Origin: Peptococcaceae bacterium
GTDB lineage: Bacteria > Bacillota > Peptococcia > Peptococcales > Peptococcaceae
DNA: 64,000 bases
Direction of reading: 5' to 3'
NCBI GenBank assembly: GCA_019420345.1
Contig: JAHZHI010000055.1
Location: 1 to 64,000, forward strand
Shown piece by piece: positions 50,001-57,618 of this stretch; the stretch's first letter is position 1, and each line of letters starts with the position of its first letter. The translations under genes were made by a program, and so were the position numbers. Under the pieces are notes generated by a model, which saw only the letters and a program-made list of their open reading frames with translations, was not told the origin of the DNA and made no database searches.

Positions 50001-51523
50001 TCATTTACGATCTCAAGAACGCCAACATTCACGCCGATATTTCCGTGAAGCTGGCCAGTGGAGCCGGCGTCGGCACCATCGCTGCAGGCGTTGCCAAAGC
50101 AGGGGCTCAGATCGTACTCATATCCGGCGCTGACGGCGGCACTGGTGCTGCACCGCTCAACTCGGTCCATCACGCTGGGCTGCCATGGGAACTCGGCTTG
50201 GCGGAAGCGCATCAAACGCTGATCGCCAACAACCTGCGTTCCTGTGTGCGCCTGGAAACCGACGGCAAACTCATGAACGGCACCGATGTGGCTTTTGCCT
50301 GCATCCTTGGCGCCGAAGAATTTGGCTTTGCCACCGCACCGCTCATTGCCCTGGGCTGCAAAATGATGCGCCTGTGCAACAACGACAACTGCCCGATGGG
50401 TATTGCCACACAAGATCCTGAACTGCGAAAGAACTTTACCGGCAAGCCGGAATACGTGGAACGCTTCATGTTCTTCATTGCCCGACAGCTGCGTGAATAC
50501 ATGGCCGCTTTCGGCGTGCACACCGTCAGTGAACTCGTCGGCCGCACTGATCTCTTGAAAGTGCGGGAGGATTCTTCGGCACCACACGCCAGCGCCCTTG
50601 ATCTCAAACTGCTTTTGAGTCAATCGTCTCTGTCGATGACGCAATTCGACCCAGCGCACGAATTCAACTTTGAACTGGAAGACACCTTAGACGAACAAGT
50701 GCTTTTGCCAATTCTCAAAGGCCACGAACCGCATGTCGTCAAACTCACCTGCACCAACCGTGCTTTCGGCACCCGCTTTGGTGCGGCGCTGACCCGCCGC
50801 TATGGCTCAGAGCTGCTAGCAGACAGCTACCATATTCGCTGTCAAGGCGGTGCCGGCCAGTCCTTCGGCGCTTTCATTCCATCTGGACTGACGCTGGAAC
50901 TGGAAGGCGACAGCAACGACTATTTTGGCAAAGGTCTTTCCGGTGGTACACTCATCATCTATCCGCCGCATGACAGCGTCGTCGTGCCGGAAGACAACAT
51001 CATCATCGGTAATGTCGCCCTCTACGGCGCCACCTCCGGAAAAGCTTTCATCAACGGCGTTGCCGGTGAACGCTTCTGCGTGAGAAATTCCGGCGCCACC
51101 GCCGTCGTCGAAGGCGTCGGTGAACATGGCTGCGAATACATGACTGGCGGCTGCGTGCTGATCCTCGGTCCTACTGGCCGCAACTTTGCCGCAGGCATGT
51201 CCGGCGGGACGGCCTATGTCTTCGACGAAGATTACAGGCTTTATCTCCACGTCAACAAAGCATTCATCGACGTGGCACCTGTCAATGAACCGCACGACGT
51301 TGCCGCCATCCGCAGCCTGCTGGAAGAACATTATGCGGCCACCCATTCGCCGCAAGCCCAACGCATTCTCAGCCATTTCGCTGAAATGATCGGCTTCTTT
51401 AAAAAGATCATTCCACGGGAACAACGGCTGATCAACGAAGAAATTGCCGCTGCCGAACTGGCAGGGCAAACACGAGAGGAAGCAGCGCTCACAGCCTTTT
51501 TGAAAAGGAGGTCAAGCCTATGA
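47012..51523 (+). CDS. gltB: glutamate synthase large subunit GltB
   Basis: 1503 residues. After a short propeptide, CGIGAVVAI (near residue 22) provides the N-terminal catalytic Cys of the class-II amidotransferase domain (to about 420). A central domain follows, then an FMN/Fe-S synthase domain (about 800-1200) with SGEGGE, KPGEGGHLPG, SGADGGTGAAP and a Cys cluster near CNNDNCPMG. The C-terminal GXGXG beta-helix runs to about 1450. Makes two glutamates from glutamine and 2-oxoglutarate. ATG at 47012 with AAAGGAG. Confidence 0.95.
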   Translation: MNACEHTSHSLYDPRFEHDACGIGAVVAIDGKPSHEIVSDALHIVEKLRHRAGRDATGKTGDGVGILLQIPHRLFAAVAQTHHVDLDTPRSYAVGMFFFPQDALTRSRHRRLFEVILNKHHLSLLFWRQVPIHPEILSDAAHSCMPYICQCVIQRPEHVTSDLAFDRALYIVRREFEQSVSGTYVASLSCRTIVYKGMFLVEQLRRFYADLENPNCASALALVHSRFSTNTTPSWERAHPNRLILHNGEINTIRGNIDRMLAREETMHSQIFSENLDQIFPVVNPSGSDSAMLDNTLEFLMFAGMELPHAVMVTIPEPWQKQRDISRACRDMYHYYATMMEPWDGPAAILFSDGDQVGAALDRNGLRPLRYYQTKDRLILASEVGVLEVPPASILKKGRLEPGKMLVADLISGVILEDTAVKEKYASAQPYGEWLDRELVLLADLPTAKTRVERHPQTLRSQLYRNFGYTFEDIYHSILPMAASGTEPIVSMGTDIPLAVLSEAPQPLFNYFYQMFAQVTNPPIDAYREESVIDTTIYVGTDGNLLEDSPKNCRVLQLDSPILTSIDMLKIKALHMPGLKSTVISLLYYCNTSLEHALERLFINCDKAYRNGVNILILSDRGVDENHTAIPSLLAVSALQQYLIHTKKRTAVSIILESAEPRSVHHFATLLGYGATAVNPYLAHECIDELIENGLLDRDSSVAIDAYNTAVKNGVVEIAAKMGISTLQSYQSAQIFEAVGISSAVIDRYFTNTISRIEGIGLDDIAKTVDWLHDRGFDPMGLPSSTTLSTTGMHCLRSEPGSEDHLWDAKTILALQKAVREDSYEAFQEYADLSNHVVHPHTLRRLLDFDFSQATPIPLDEVEAETEIVKRFKTGAMSLGSISPEAHTCLAIAMNRIGGRSNSGEGGESPDRLETESGSAIKQVASGRFGVTSAYLTSAKEIQIKMAQGAKPGEGGHLPGKKVWPHIAKLRYATPGVTLISPPPHHDIYSIEDLAQLIYDLKNANIHADISVKLASGAGVGTIAAGVAKAGAQIVLISGADGGTGAAPLNSVHHAGLPWELGLAEAHQTLIANNLRSCVRLETDGKLMNGTDVAFACILGAEEFGFATAPLIALGCKMMRLCNNDNCPMGIATQDPELRKNFTGKPEYVERFMFFIARQLREYMAAFGVHTVSELVGRTDLLKVREDSSAPHASALDLKLLLSQSSLSMTQFDPAHEFNFELEDTLDEQVLLPILKGHEPHVVKLTCTNRAFGTRFGAALTRRYGSELLADSYHIRCQGGAGQSFGAFIPSGLTLELEGDSNDYFGKGLSGGTLIIYPPHDSVVVPEDNIIIGNVALYGATSGKAFINGVAGERFCVRNSGATAVVEGVGEHGCEYMTGGCVLILGPTGRNFAAGMSGGTAYVFDEDYRLYLHVNKAFIDVAPVNEPHDVAAIRSLLEEHYAATHSPQAQRILSHFAEMIGFFKKIIPREQRLINEEIAAAELAGQTREEAALTAFLKRRSSL

Positions 51524-52254
51524 ACGACCTGAACTTTTTGAAGCATCAAACGGAAGCCCAACGCTGTTATGGCTGCGGCGTGCCATTCTGCCAAACTGGC
51601 ACCGTCATCGACGGCAAACAATTTGGCTGTCCGCTCCACAACCTGATTCCAGAATGGAACCATATGCTGGGAAACGGCAATTTGCAGCAAGCGGTGTCCC
51701 GCCTTCTGCAAACAAACTGCTTCCCTGAAATTACTGGACGCATTTGCCCAGCATTCTGCCAGCAAGTTTGCCTCCATAAGGAGGTTGACACACCGGTGCA
51801 AACCCGTGCCAACGAGCTCTTTCTCGCTGAGTACGCCTTTGAAAAAGGGCTGATTGCACCGCTGATACCAACGGTGTATTCCGATTGTACCATCGCCATC
51901 ATCGGCGCTGGTCCGATGGGATTGGCCGCTGCGCATGATCTCAGTGCTCGTGGTCACACCGTCACCGTCTACGACAAGGCCGCCGCTCCTGGCGGACAAT
52001 TGTTGACAAACGTGTCTGAGAAACGTCTGCCTCGAGACATTCTCGCACGCCGCATTGCATTACTCGAGGCACAAGGCGTTGAATTCCGCACCAACGAGGA
52101 GGTTGATGAGGAATCTCTCAAAACGTTCTATGATGGAGTCGTCAACTGCACACACGGCCAACCACGACCTTCTGTGGCGCTGGCAATCGCCGCAGGCACC
52201 AAGGCAGCGGCTGACGCTGAAAAAGCATTGATCGGCTATACCAATCTACTCTAA
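51520..52254 (+). CDS. gltD: glutamate synthase small subunit lacking the NADPH-binding domain
   Basis: 244 residues, about half the normal 480-490. The N-terminal part is intact: two Cys sets (CYGCGVPFCQTG and CPAFCQQVC) for [4Fe-4S] clusters and the first FAD motif IIGAGPMGLAAAHDL. After FYDGVVNC (about 207) it jumps directly to THGQPRPSVALAIAAGTKAA, the normal FAD-domain end. So the central NAD(P)H-binding domain is absent, without a frameshift. Overlaps gltB by four bases, AGGAGG upstream. Electrons may come from ferredoxin or another reductase. Confidence 0.85.
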   Translation: MNDLNFLKHQTEAQRCYGCGVPFCQTGTVIDGKQFGCPLHNLIPEWNHMLGNGNLQQAVSRLLQTNCFPEITGRICPAFCQQVCLHKEVDTPVQTRANELFLAEYAFEKGLIAPLIPTVYSDCTIAIIGAGPMGLAAAHDLSARGHTVTVYDKAAAPGGQLLTNVSEKRLPRDILARRIALLEAQGVEFRTNEEVDEESLKTFYDGVVNCTHGQPRPSVALAIAAGTKAAADAEKALIGYTNLL

Positions 52255-52270
52255 AAACAAAATATAGGAA

Positions 52271-52295
52271 ACGGCGAGGGTGTCGTTTACGAAAA
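52271..52295 (+). promoter_or_regulatory. amt leader motif shared with the gltB leader
   Basis: GCGAGGGTGT at 52274-52283 is identical to 46842-46851 and is followed by CGTT and ACGAA in both leaders. In the amt leader it sits in a 5-bp stem (AAACG/CGTTT). Confidence 0.5.
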
Positions 52296-52310
52296 AAGAA
52301 GGGTTCACTT

Positions 52311-53978
52311 ATGACAATCGAAATGATCGTAAACGAAATGACAGGCTTCTGGATGTTCATCTGCCTGATGTTGGTCTTCTTCATGCAGTGTGGATTTGCC
52401 ATGGTTGAAACCGGGCTCACACGTGCTAAAAACGCCGGCAATATCATCATGAAAAACCTCATGGACTTTTGCATCGGCACCATTGCATTCATCATTCTTG
52501 GCTACGGCCTCCTCTGTGGCGACACAGTGAGCGGCTTCTTTGGAAAATACGTTTTTGTATTTTCTGATTTTCAGGCTTTTGACTGGTCCTCATTCTTCTT
52601 TAATCTCGTGTTCTGCGCCACTGCTGCTACCATCGTTTCTGGTGCAATGGCAGAACGCACCAAATTCTCCGCTTACTGCATTTACAGCTTCATCATCAGT
52701 TTCGTGATCTATCCTGTAGAAGCGCATTGGATTTGGAACAGCGGCGGCTGGCTCTACAATCTCGGTTTCGTTGATTTCGCCGGCTCCACAGCCGTTCATA
52801 TGTGCGGCGGGGTTGCAGCCCTTGTTGGTGCCAAAATCCTCGGGCCTCGTATTGGCAAATACACCACCCATCCAGACGGCAGTGTTAAAATCAACGCCAT
52901 CCCAGGTCACTCCATGACGCTCGCAGCCCTTGGTGTGTTCATTCTCTGGTTCGCGTGGTATGGCTTTAACGGCGCTGCCGCAACCAATACCACTCATGCC
53001 GCACAGATCCTCGTTACAACCACCATTTCCGCAGCGCTTGCCAGCACCGCAACCATGATCTTCACCTGGGCAAAAAATGGCGCCCCTGATGTTTCCATGA
53101 CCCTCAACGGTGCACTGGCTGGCTTGGTCGGCATCACCGCCGGCTGCGCCAATGTGGATGCATTCGGCGCCACCGTCATCGGTATTGTTTCCGGTATTCT
53201 CGTTGTTGTTGTCGTCGAATTCGTCGATCAGAAGCTCAAAATCGACGACCCTGTCGGCGCCATCGCTGTTCACGGCAGCTGCGGTGCTGTCGGCACCATC
53301 CTCGTTGGTTTCTTCGACTACACCAACGGTCTCTTCTACGGCGGCGGCGTTCATCTGCTCCTCGTGCAGCTTCTCGGCGTTTGCAGCGTCATCGTATGGG
53401 TGGCAGTAACCATGACCATCGTCTTCAAAGTCATCAAGGCTACCATCGGCCTGCGTGTTACCCGCGACGAAGAAGTTGAAGGTCTCGATATCAGCGAACA
53501 TCATCTCGCAAGCAGCTATGCGGACTTCATGTACACCAGCTATCCAATCGCGCCAACAACAACCATCGCACCTGTGGAACAGGCCGTACCTGTTGAATTA
53601 AAAGAATCGTCCCAGGCTGACGCCACCTTCACCAAAATTCAAATCATTACCAACGAAAGCCGCTTTGATACCTTAAAAACCGAGCTCGGCAAGATCGGCA
53701 TCACTGGCATGACCCTCACCCACGTTCTCGGCTGCGGCACACAGAAAGGCAAAGACCGCTACTATCGTGGCGTTGCCATCGGCTTCGAACTGATTCCTAA
53801 GATTCAGCTGGACATCGTTGTCTCGAAAGTGCCTGTTGAAGATGTAGTCAACGCCGCTCGCAAAGCCCTCTACACCGGCAACATCGGCGACGGTAAAATC
53901 TTCATCTACAATGTCTCCAATATCGTTCGCATTCGCACCGGTGAAACCGGATACGACGCACTCCAGATCAACGATTAA
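52311..53978 (+). CDS. amt: ammonium transporter fused to a PII (GlnB/GlnK) domain
   Basis: 555 residues. Residues 1-405 are an Amt domain with eleven membrane helices (FMQCGFAMVETGLTRAKNAGN, AVHMCGGVAALVGA, GAIAVHGSCGAVGT). A ~45-residue linker leads to a PII domain (about 440-555: SRFDTLKTELGKIGITGMTL, GTQKGKDRYYRG, GKIFIYNVSNIVRIRTGE). The T-loop has Ile where Tyr51 sits, so it is not uridylylated there. PII presumably gates the channel in response to nucleotides and 2-oxoglutarate. Follows gltD by 56 bases. Confidence 0.93.
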   Translation: MTIEMIVNEMTGFWMFICLMLVFFMQCGFAMVETGLTRAKNAGNIIMKNLMDFCIGTIAFIILGYGLLCGDTVSGFFGKYVFVFSDFQAFDWSSFFFNLVFCATAATIVSGAMAERTKFSAYCIYSFIISFVIYPVEAHWIWNSGGWLYNLGFVDFAGSTAVHMCGGVAALVGAKILGPRIGKYTTHPDGSVKINAIPGHSMTLAALGVFILWFAWYGFNGAAATNTTHAAQILVTTTISAALASTATMIFTWAKNGAPDVSMTLNGALAGLVGITAGCANVDAFGATVIGIVSGILVVVVVEFVDQKLKIDDPVGAIAVHGSCGAVGTILVGFFDYTNGLFYGGGVHLLLVQLLGVCSVIVWVAVTMTIVFKVIKATIGLRVTRDEEVEGLDISEHHLASSYADFMYTSYPIAPTTTIAPVEQAVPVELKESSQADATFTKIQIITNESRFDTLKTELGKIGITGMTLTHVLGCGTQKGKDRYYRGVAIGFELIPKIQLDIVVSKVPVEDVVNAARKALYTGNIGDGKIFIYNVSNIVRIRTGETGYDALQIND

Positions 53979-53992
53979 ACAGGCATACATAA

Positions 53993-54031
53993 AAAGCGCG
54001 CCTTCTTTCAAGCAAAAAGGAGGCGCGCTTT
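53993..54031. terminator. bidirectional terminator of amt and the TVP38-type gene
   Basis: AAAGCGCGCC (53993-54002) pairs with GGCGCGCTTT (54022-54031). Located between convergent genes. Confidence 0.8.
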
Positions 54032-54037
54032 GCATGA

Positions 54038-54808
54038 TTACGCACGATATTTTTTCCAACGGTGATGGATTTCGTAGATCAGATAAACAAACAAGCTGAT
54101 GACATTGCCGATGAGCAGCGTAATGGCTGCTGTTTTGATATTGCCACTGTTGAGTGCGTGACCGCCAAGATTGGCCATGATGATCGGTGGGAAGCGGGCA
54201 ATGACAGTGATGCGAATCCAGGTGAGCAGCGACAGCGGCGTAAGGCCGACAGCGTAAGCCAGGAAGTCTTTCGGCGTACCGGGAATAAGGAAGGCGATGA
54301 AAACGATGCGTTCAATGTTTTCTTCGTTGTAAGCGCTCAGGTCCATTTTCGACCGTGTGCGCTCCGAGAAAAAGAATTCGATGAGCTTATAGCCAAAGAT
54401 GCGTGTCAACAAGAAGGTGGTGATGGACGCCAGAAGCGTGCCCAACATACTGAGCAAAGAACCAACAACTGGTCCAAAAGCCAGGCCAGCGGCAATTTGA
54501 AAGGGTTCCCCAGGCAGAATGGCAACGACCACTTGAAGATAAACAATCACAAAAAGCACCAAGTAGCTCCATTTGCCAAAGGAGAGAATCCAATCGCGTG
54601 CCGCGTTCGGCTCGGTGATGGTTTGGTAGAAGGGCACGCCAATCTTAATAATGAGCAGCGCCACAATGAGAATCATGACAGCTAAAACGCCGAGCAAAAA
54701 GAGAATGTACGGCATGTATTTTTCCAGCTTGCGTCGACGCAATGCTTTATTGACTGCACGTTTTCTGCTGAACGGCAGGCGTTTTTTGAGCTTGGTGAGC
54801 CAGAGCAC
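54038..54808 (-). CDS. TVP38/TMEM64 (VTT/DedA-like) membrane protein
   Basis: 256 residues with about five hydrophobic segments. Family signatures: LPGEPFQIAAGLAFGPVVGSL and FLIPGTPKDFLAYAVGL. Basic N-terminus, GTG start with AGGAGG seven bases upstream. Family members are linked to lipid transport or scrambling. Monocistronic. Confidence 0.85.
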   Translation of the reverse strand: MLWLTKLKKRLPFSRKRAVNKALRRRKLEKYMPYILFLLGVLAVMILIVALLIIKIGVPFYQTITEPNAARDWILSFGKWSYLVLFVIVYLQVVVAILPGEPFQIAAGLAFGPVVGSLLSMLGTLLASITTFLLTRIFGYKLIEFFFSERTRSKMDLSAYNEENIERIVFIAFLIPGTPKDFLAYAVGLTPLSLLTWIRITVIARFPPIIMANLGGHALNSGNIKTAAITLLIGNVISLFVYLIYEIHHRWKKYRA

Positions 54809-54854
54809 AGTGCATCCTCCTTTCTGAATGATCCATCCGGTTACACATAGGCGA

Positions 54855-54890
54855 AAGGGGACCGTCCCTATTGTGAACGGTCCCCCTTTA
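54855..54890 (-). terminator. terminator of the lipoprotein gene
   Basis: Stem GGGGACCGT/ACGGTCCCC (about 54857-54865 and 54876-54885) with AAA/TTT flanks; functions on the minus strand. Confidence 0.75.
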
Positions 54891-54901
54891 TTGTTCCATT
54901 G

Positions 54902-55429
54902 TTATTCGTCAGTCGTCTCCGTTGATGCAGCTTTATCTGGATAGAGACGATCGCACAGCGCAGTGAAAGACGCCTCATCCTGGCCAGCAGCTTTCACATC
55001 AGTCCCCAGGGTCTCGTTGATGTAATCGACGCCGACAGAACCTTCCACAAGGCCGGAATCCCCAGGATAGCTCCAGCTGACTTGTTCGCAGTCATCGATC
55101 AGCGCCAGCAAAAGCGTCGCAATGTTGACCATGTTCTGATCCATTGTTGTCAAATCGGTATCACCATGGAGATACATGAAGCGAATCTGCAAGGTATATG
55201 GATGTTCGTCATCCTGTACAGACAGGGTGTATTTCCCATAAGTATTGACGCCAACCAGCCGTGCCAGATCATTGTTCGCACTGGTGTTTTCTATGTACGG
55301 ATTCTTCGCAGCATACAAACTGCTGGCAAAAGTGGTTTGTTCTTCCGATTTTTTGTCGTTGCCGCAGCCGGTCACACAAAACATCGCCACCATTACCAGA
55401 ACAGCGAGCGTCAATAGCTTCTTTATCAT
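54902..55429 (-). CDS. DUF4825-like lipoprotein
   Basis: 175 residues. Signal peptide MIKKLLTLAVLVMVAMFCVTGC with a lipobox (VTGC) near residues 19-22. The mature part has SLYAAKNPYIENTSANNDLARLV, a pattern close to DUF4825, which is found in anti-sigma and penicillin-sensing proteins. Acidic C-terminus. ATG at 55429 with GAGGTGG upstream. Function unknown. Confidence 0.65.
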   Translation of the reverse strand: MIKKLLTLAVLVMVAMFCVTGCGNDKKSEEQTTFASSLYAAKNPYIENTSANNDLARLVGVNTYGKYTLSVQDDEHPYTLQIRFMYLHGDTDLTTMDQNMVNIATLLLALIDDCEQVSWSYPGDSGLVEGSVGVDYINETLGTDVKAAGQDEASFTALCDRLYPDKAASTETTDE

Positions 55430-55561
55430 GGGTACCACCTCTTTTAGATATAATAATAACAAAAGTCCATCAAAAAACCCTTGTGCTTCTATTATAAAGC
55501 ACAGGGGTTTGATAAACAACAAAATGTTAACATTATCTGAAAAATTGACCTATTTTGTCGA

Positions 55562-55768
55562 CTATTTGTTGAGTACCAGGTACAGCACGATGACAACCAC
55601 CGGCAGCAGCATGAGATAGGTCAGCGGCATTGTCTTTTTATAGCGCGCCATGCGTTCCTCCTGCGGCAGGTTTTTGTTGGCCAGCTGCATCATGCCATAG
55701 CCTTTAACAAGCAGGCTCGCTACCAAAAGCACCGCTGCCAGAATCAACAATATTGTATTCAATTCCAT
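55562..55768 (-). CDS. small two-helix membrane protein
   Basis: 68 residues with two hydrophobic segments (about 4-20 and 47-65) separated by a charged stretch (LANKNLPQEERMARYKK). ATG at 55768 with GGAGGGG upstream, two bases after the preceding gene. No family recognised. Confidence 0.6.
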   Translation of the reverse strand: MELNTILLILAAVLLVASLLVKGYGMMQLANKNLPQEERMARYKKTMPLTYLMLLPVVVIVLYLVLNK

Positions 55769-55770
55769 GT

Positions 55771-56328
55771 CTACACCCCTCCACGGATTTCCAAAAACTG
55801 GCGAATCAGTGTCACGCACATCACCGCCCACTGTACGCCAAAAAAGAGATGCCATAGGCCGAACCGCTGCCATTTACTGTCAGCAAGCGCATCATTCAAA
55901 TGGTCAATGAGCATTTGTTCGTTTTCCGGCGCCAGCGGCGTCAGACCAAGCCAACCGTCATAGCGGCAGATGACCGTCGCCGGCGGCAATTGTGCTTCCT
56001 GCAGGCTCTCCCGAATGGCCTGTGCCAGCATGTCATAGGTCTCGGGGTCCTGACGAAAACCGCCGCCGCGAAAAACAAACCAGCGGCGGCGTCCAAACGC
56101 CTGCTGGATCAGCAGACAGCCTACGAAGACAAAGCAGATGAGCGCCGTCCAGCGAGCGCCAGCGGTCCATCCGCCTTGCCACAGCCATTCAAACACCACG
56201 ATCTCTGCTGCCAGAAAGGTCATTGGCAGCGCCAGCGGCACCACCACAGGTTTTCGGCGCAGAAGCGGCAGCACCAGCCCGGTCAAAAGAAGCACCAGTG
56301 CCAGCGTCCACAACCCTTCGGCATTCAT
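55771..56328 (-). CDS. unknown membrane protein
   Basis: 185 residues. About three N-terminal hydrophobic segments (to about 75), a cytosolic middle (RWFVFRGGGFRQDPETYDMLAQ) and one more helix near 155-175. It starts three bases after the obgE stop, and the small membrane protein follows two bases later, so it is probably the second gene of the obgE transcript. Function unknown. Confidence 0.6.
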   Translation of the reverse strand: MNAEGLWTLALVLLLTGLVLPLLRRKPVVVPLALPMTFLAAEIVVFEWLWQGGWTAGARWTALICFVFVGCLLIQQAFGRRRWFVFRGGGFRQDPETYDMLAQAIRESLQEAQLPPATVICRYDGWLGLTPLAPENEQMLIDHLNDALADSKWQRFGLWHLFFGVQWAVMCVTLIRQFLEIRGGV

Positions 56329-56331
56329 GAC

Positions 56332-57618
56332 TTATTCCAGATAATCCAAAGCCATCGGACCAACAATGACGGTGTCGCCATCTTGAATACCCGCCTCACG
56401 CAGGGCTTTTTCAATGCCCATGTTGTCCAGGATCTTCATGAAGCGTTCCACAGCTTCATCGCGTTCAAACTGCGTGCGGTTGACCAAGCCTTCGATTTCC
56501 GGCCCCACCACTTCGTAAGCATCTGGTGCAACCTTGATCACATGGAATGGCGCTTCTTTTTTCTTAGCAGGTTCTTCTTCAACAGGTTCGAAATCTTCTT
56601 CGCTGTATTCCACTGGCCCAATAGCATCCAGGATATCAGCCAAATGATAGACCAAGTCGTTCAAATCTGAATCGGTGGCCGCACTCATAGGGAAAATGCG
56701 CACATCTGGGTACGCTTCCTGCAGCCGTGCCAGTGCCGCTTCACGGTCTTCATCACTCATTAAATCCACCTTATTGGCAACAATTACCATTGGCTTTTCG
56801 TTGAGCTGCGGCGCATAACGTTCCAGTTCACCGCGGATGATGGCCAAATCGTCGAGAGGATCGCGTCCTTCTGAGCCAGAAAGGTCCACCACATGCACCA
56901 ACACACGGGTGCGTTCCACATGGCGCAGGAAACGATGGCCAAGGCCGGCACCTTCAGCAGCGCCTTCAACCAGCCCAGGCACATCAGCGATGACAAAACT
57001 GCGGCCAGCATCTACGCGCACCATGCCAAGGTTTGGTTCCAAGGTGGTAAAGTGGTAATTGGCGATCTTTGGCTTGGCCGCCGATACACGGCTGATGATC
57101 GTTGATTTGCCAACATTTGGAAAACCAACCAGGCCAACATCGGCCAGGAGTTTCAATTCAAGGGTAATCCAGCGTTCTTCGCCTTTTTCACCGTTTTCGG
57201 CAAAAGCCGGTGCGCGATGGGTGGAGCTGACAAAACGGGCATTGCCGCGTCCGCCGCGCCCGCCCTGGGCAACCACAATTTCCTGGCCATGGTGACGCAG
57301 GTCTCCGAGCAGTTTCTTAGTGTCGGCATCACGAACCACGGTGCCTACCGGCACACGCAGCACGATATCATCGGCGCTGCGGCCATGCTGCTTGGCACCG
57401 GAACCATGTTCCCCGCGCTTGCCTTTATAGTGGGTCTGATAGCGGAAGTCAATCAGGGTGCGCAAGCCTTCATCGGCACGCAGAATGATGGAGCCGCCGC
57501 AGCCGCCATCACCGCCGGCAGGGCCGCCCTTCGGCACATATTTTTCACGGCGGAATGCAACAATGCCGTTGCCGCCGTCACCGGCCTTTACATTGACCTT
57601 TGCGTAATCATAAAACAT
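56332..57618 (-). CDS. obgE: GTPase ObgE
   Basis: 428 residues: glycine-rich Obg domain (1-158, VNVKAGDGGNGIVAFRREKY), GTPase domain with G1 GFPNVGKST, G3 DVPGL and G4 NKVDL, and the Obg C-terminal (OCT) domain (about 360-428). Involved in 50S assembly. ATG at 57618 with GGAGG upstream. Overlaps the MutS-like gene by 11 bases. Confidence 0.96.
   Translation of the reverse strand: MFYDYAKVNVKAGDGGNGIVAFRREKYVPKGGPAGGDGGCGGSIILRADEGLRTLIDFRYQTHYKGKRGEHGSGAKQHGRSADDIVLRVPVGTVVRDADTKKLLGDLRHHGQEIVVAQGGRGGRGNARFVSSTHRAPAFAENGEKGEERWITLELKLLADVGLVGFPNVGKSTIISRVSAAKPKIANYHFTTLEPNLGMVRVDAGRSFVIADVPGLVEGAAEGAGLGHRFLRHVERTRVLVHVVDLSGSEGRDPLDDLAIIRGELERYAPQLNEKPMVIVANKVDLMSDEDREAALARLQEAYPDVRIFPMSAATDSDLNDLVYHLADILDAIGPVEYSEEDFEPVEEEPAKKKEAPFHVIKVAPDAYEVVGPEIEGLVNRTQFERDEAVERFMKILDNMGIEKALREAGIQDGDTVIVGPMALDYLE

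Noticed and set aside
49766..50659. 297-codon minus-strand frame inside gltB
   Set aside because: Antisense shadow of the conserved FMN/Fe-S synthase domain; no start signals.
51520..52310. Shortened gltD as a frameshift or sequencing error
   Set aside because: The C-terminal FAD segment follows in frame right up to the stop, and amt starts 56 bases later, leaving no room for the missing domain in another frame.
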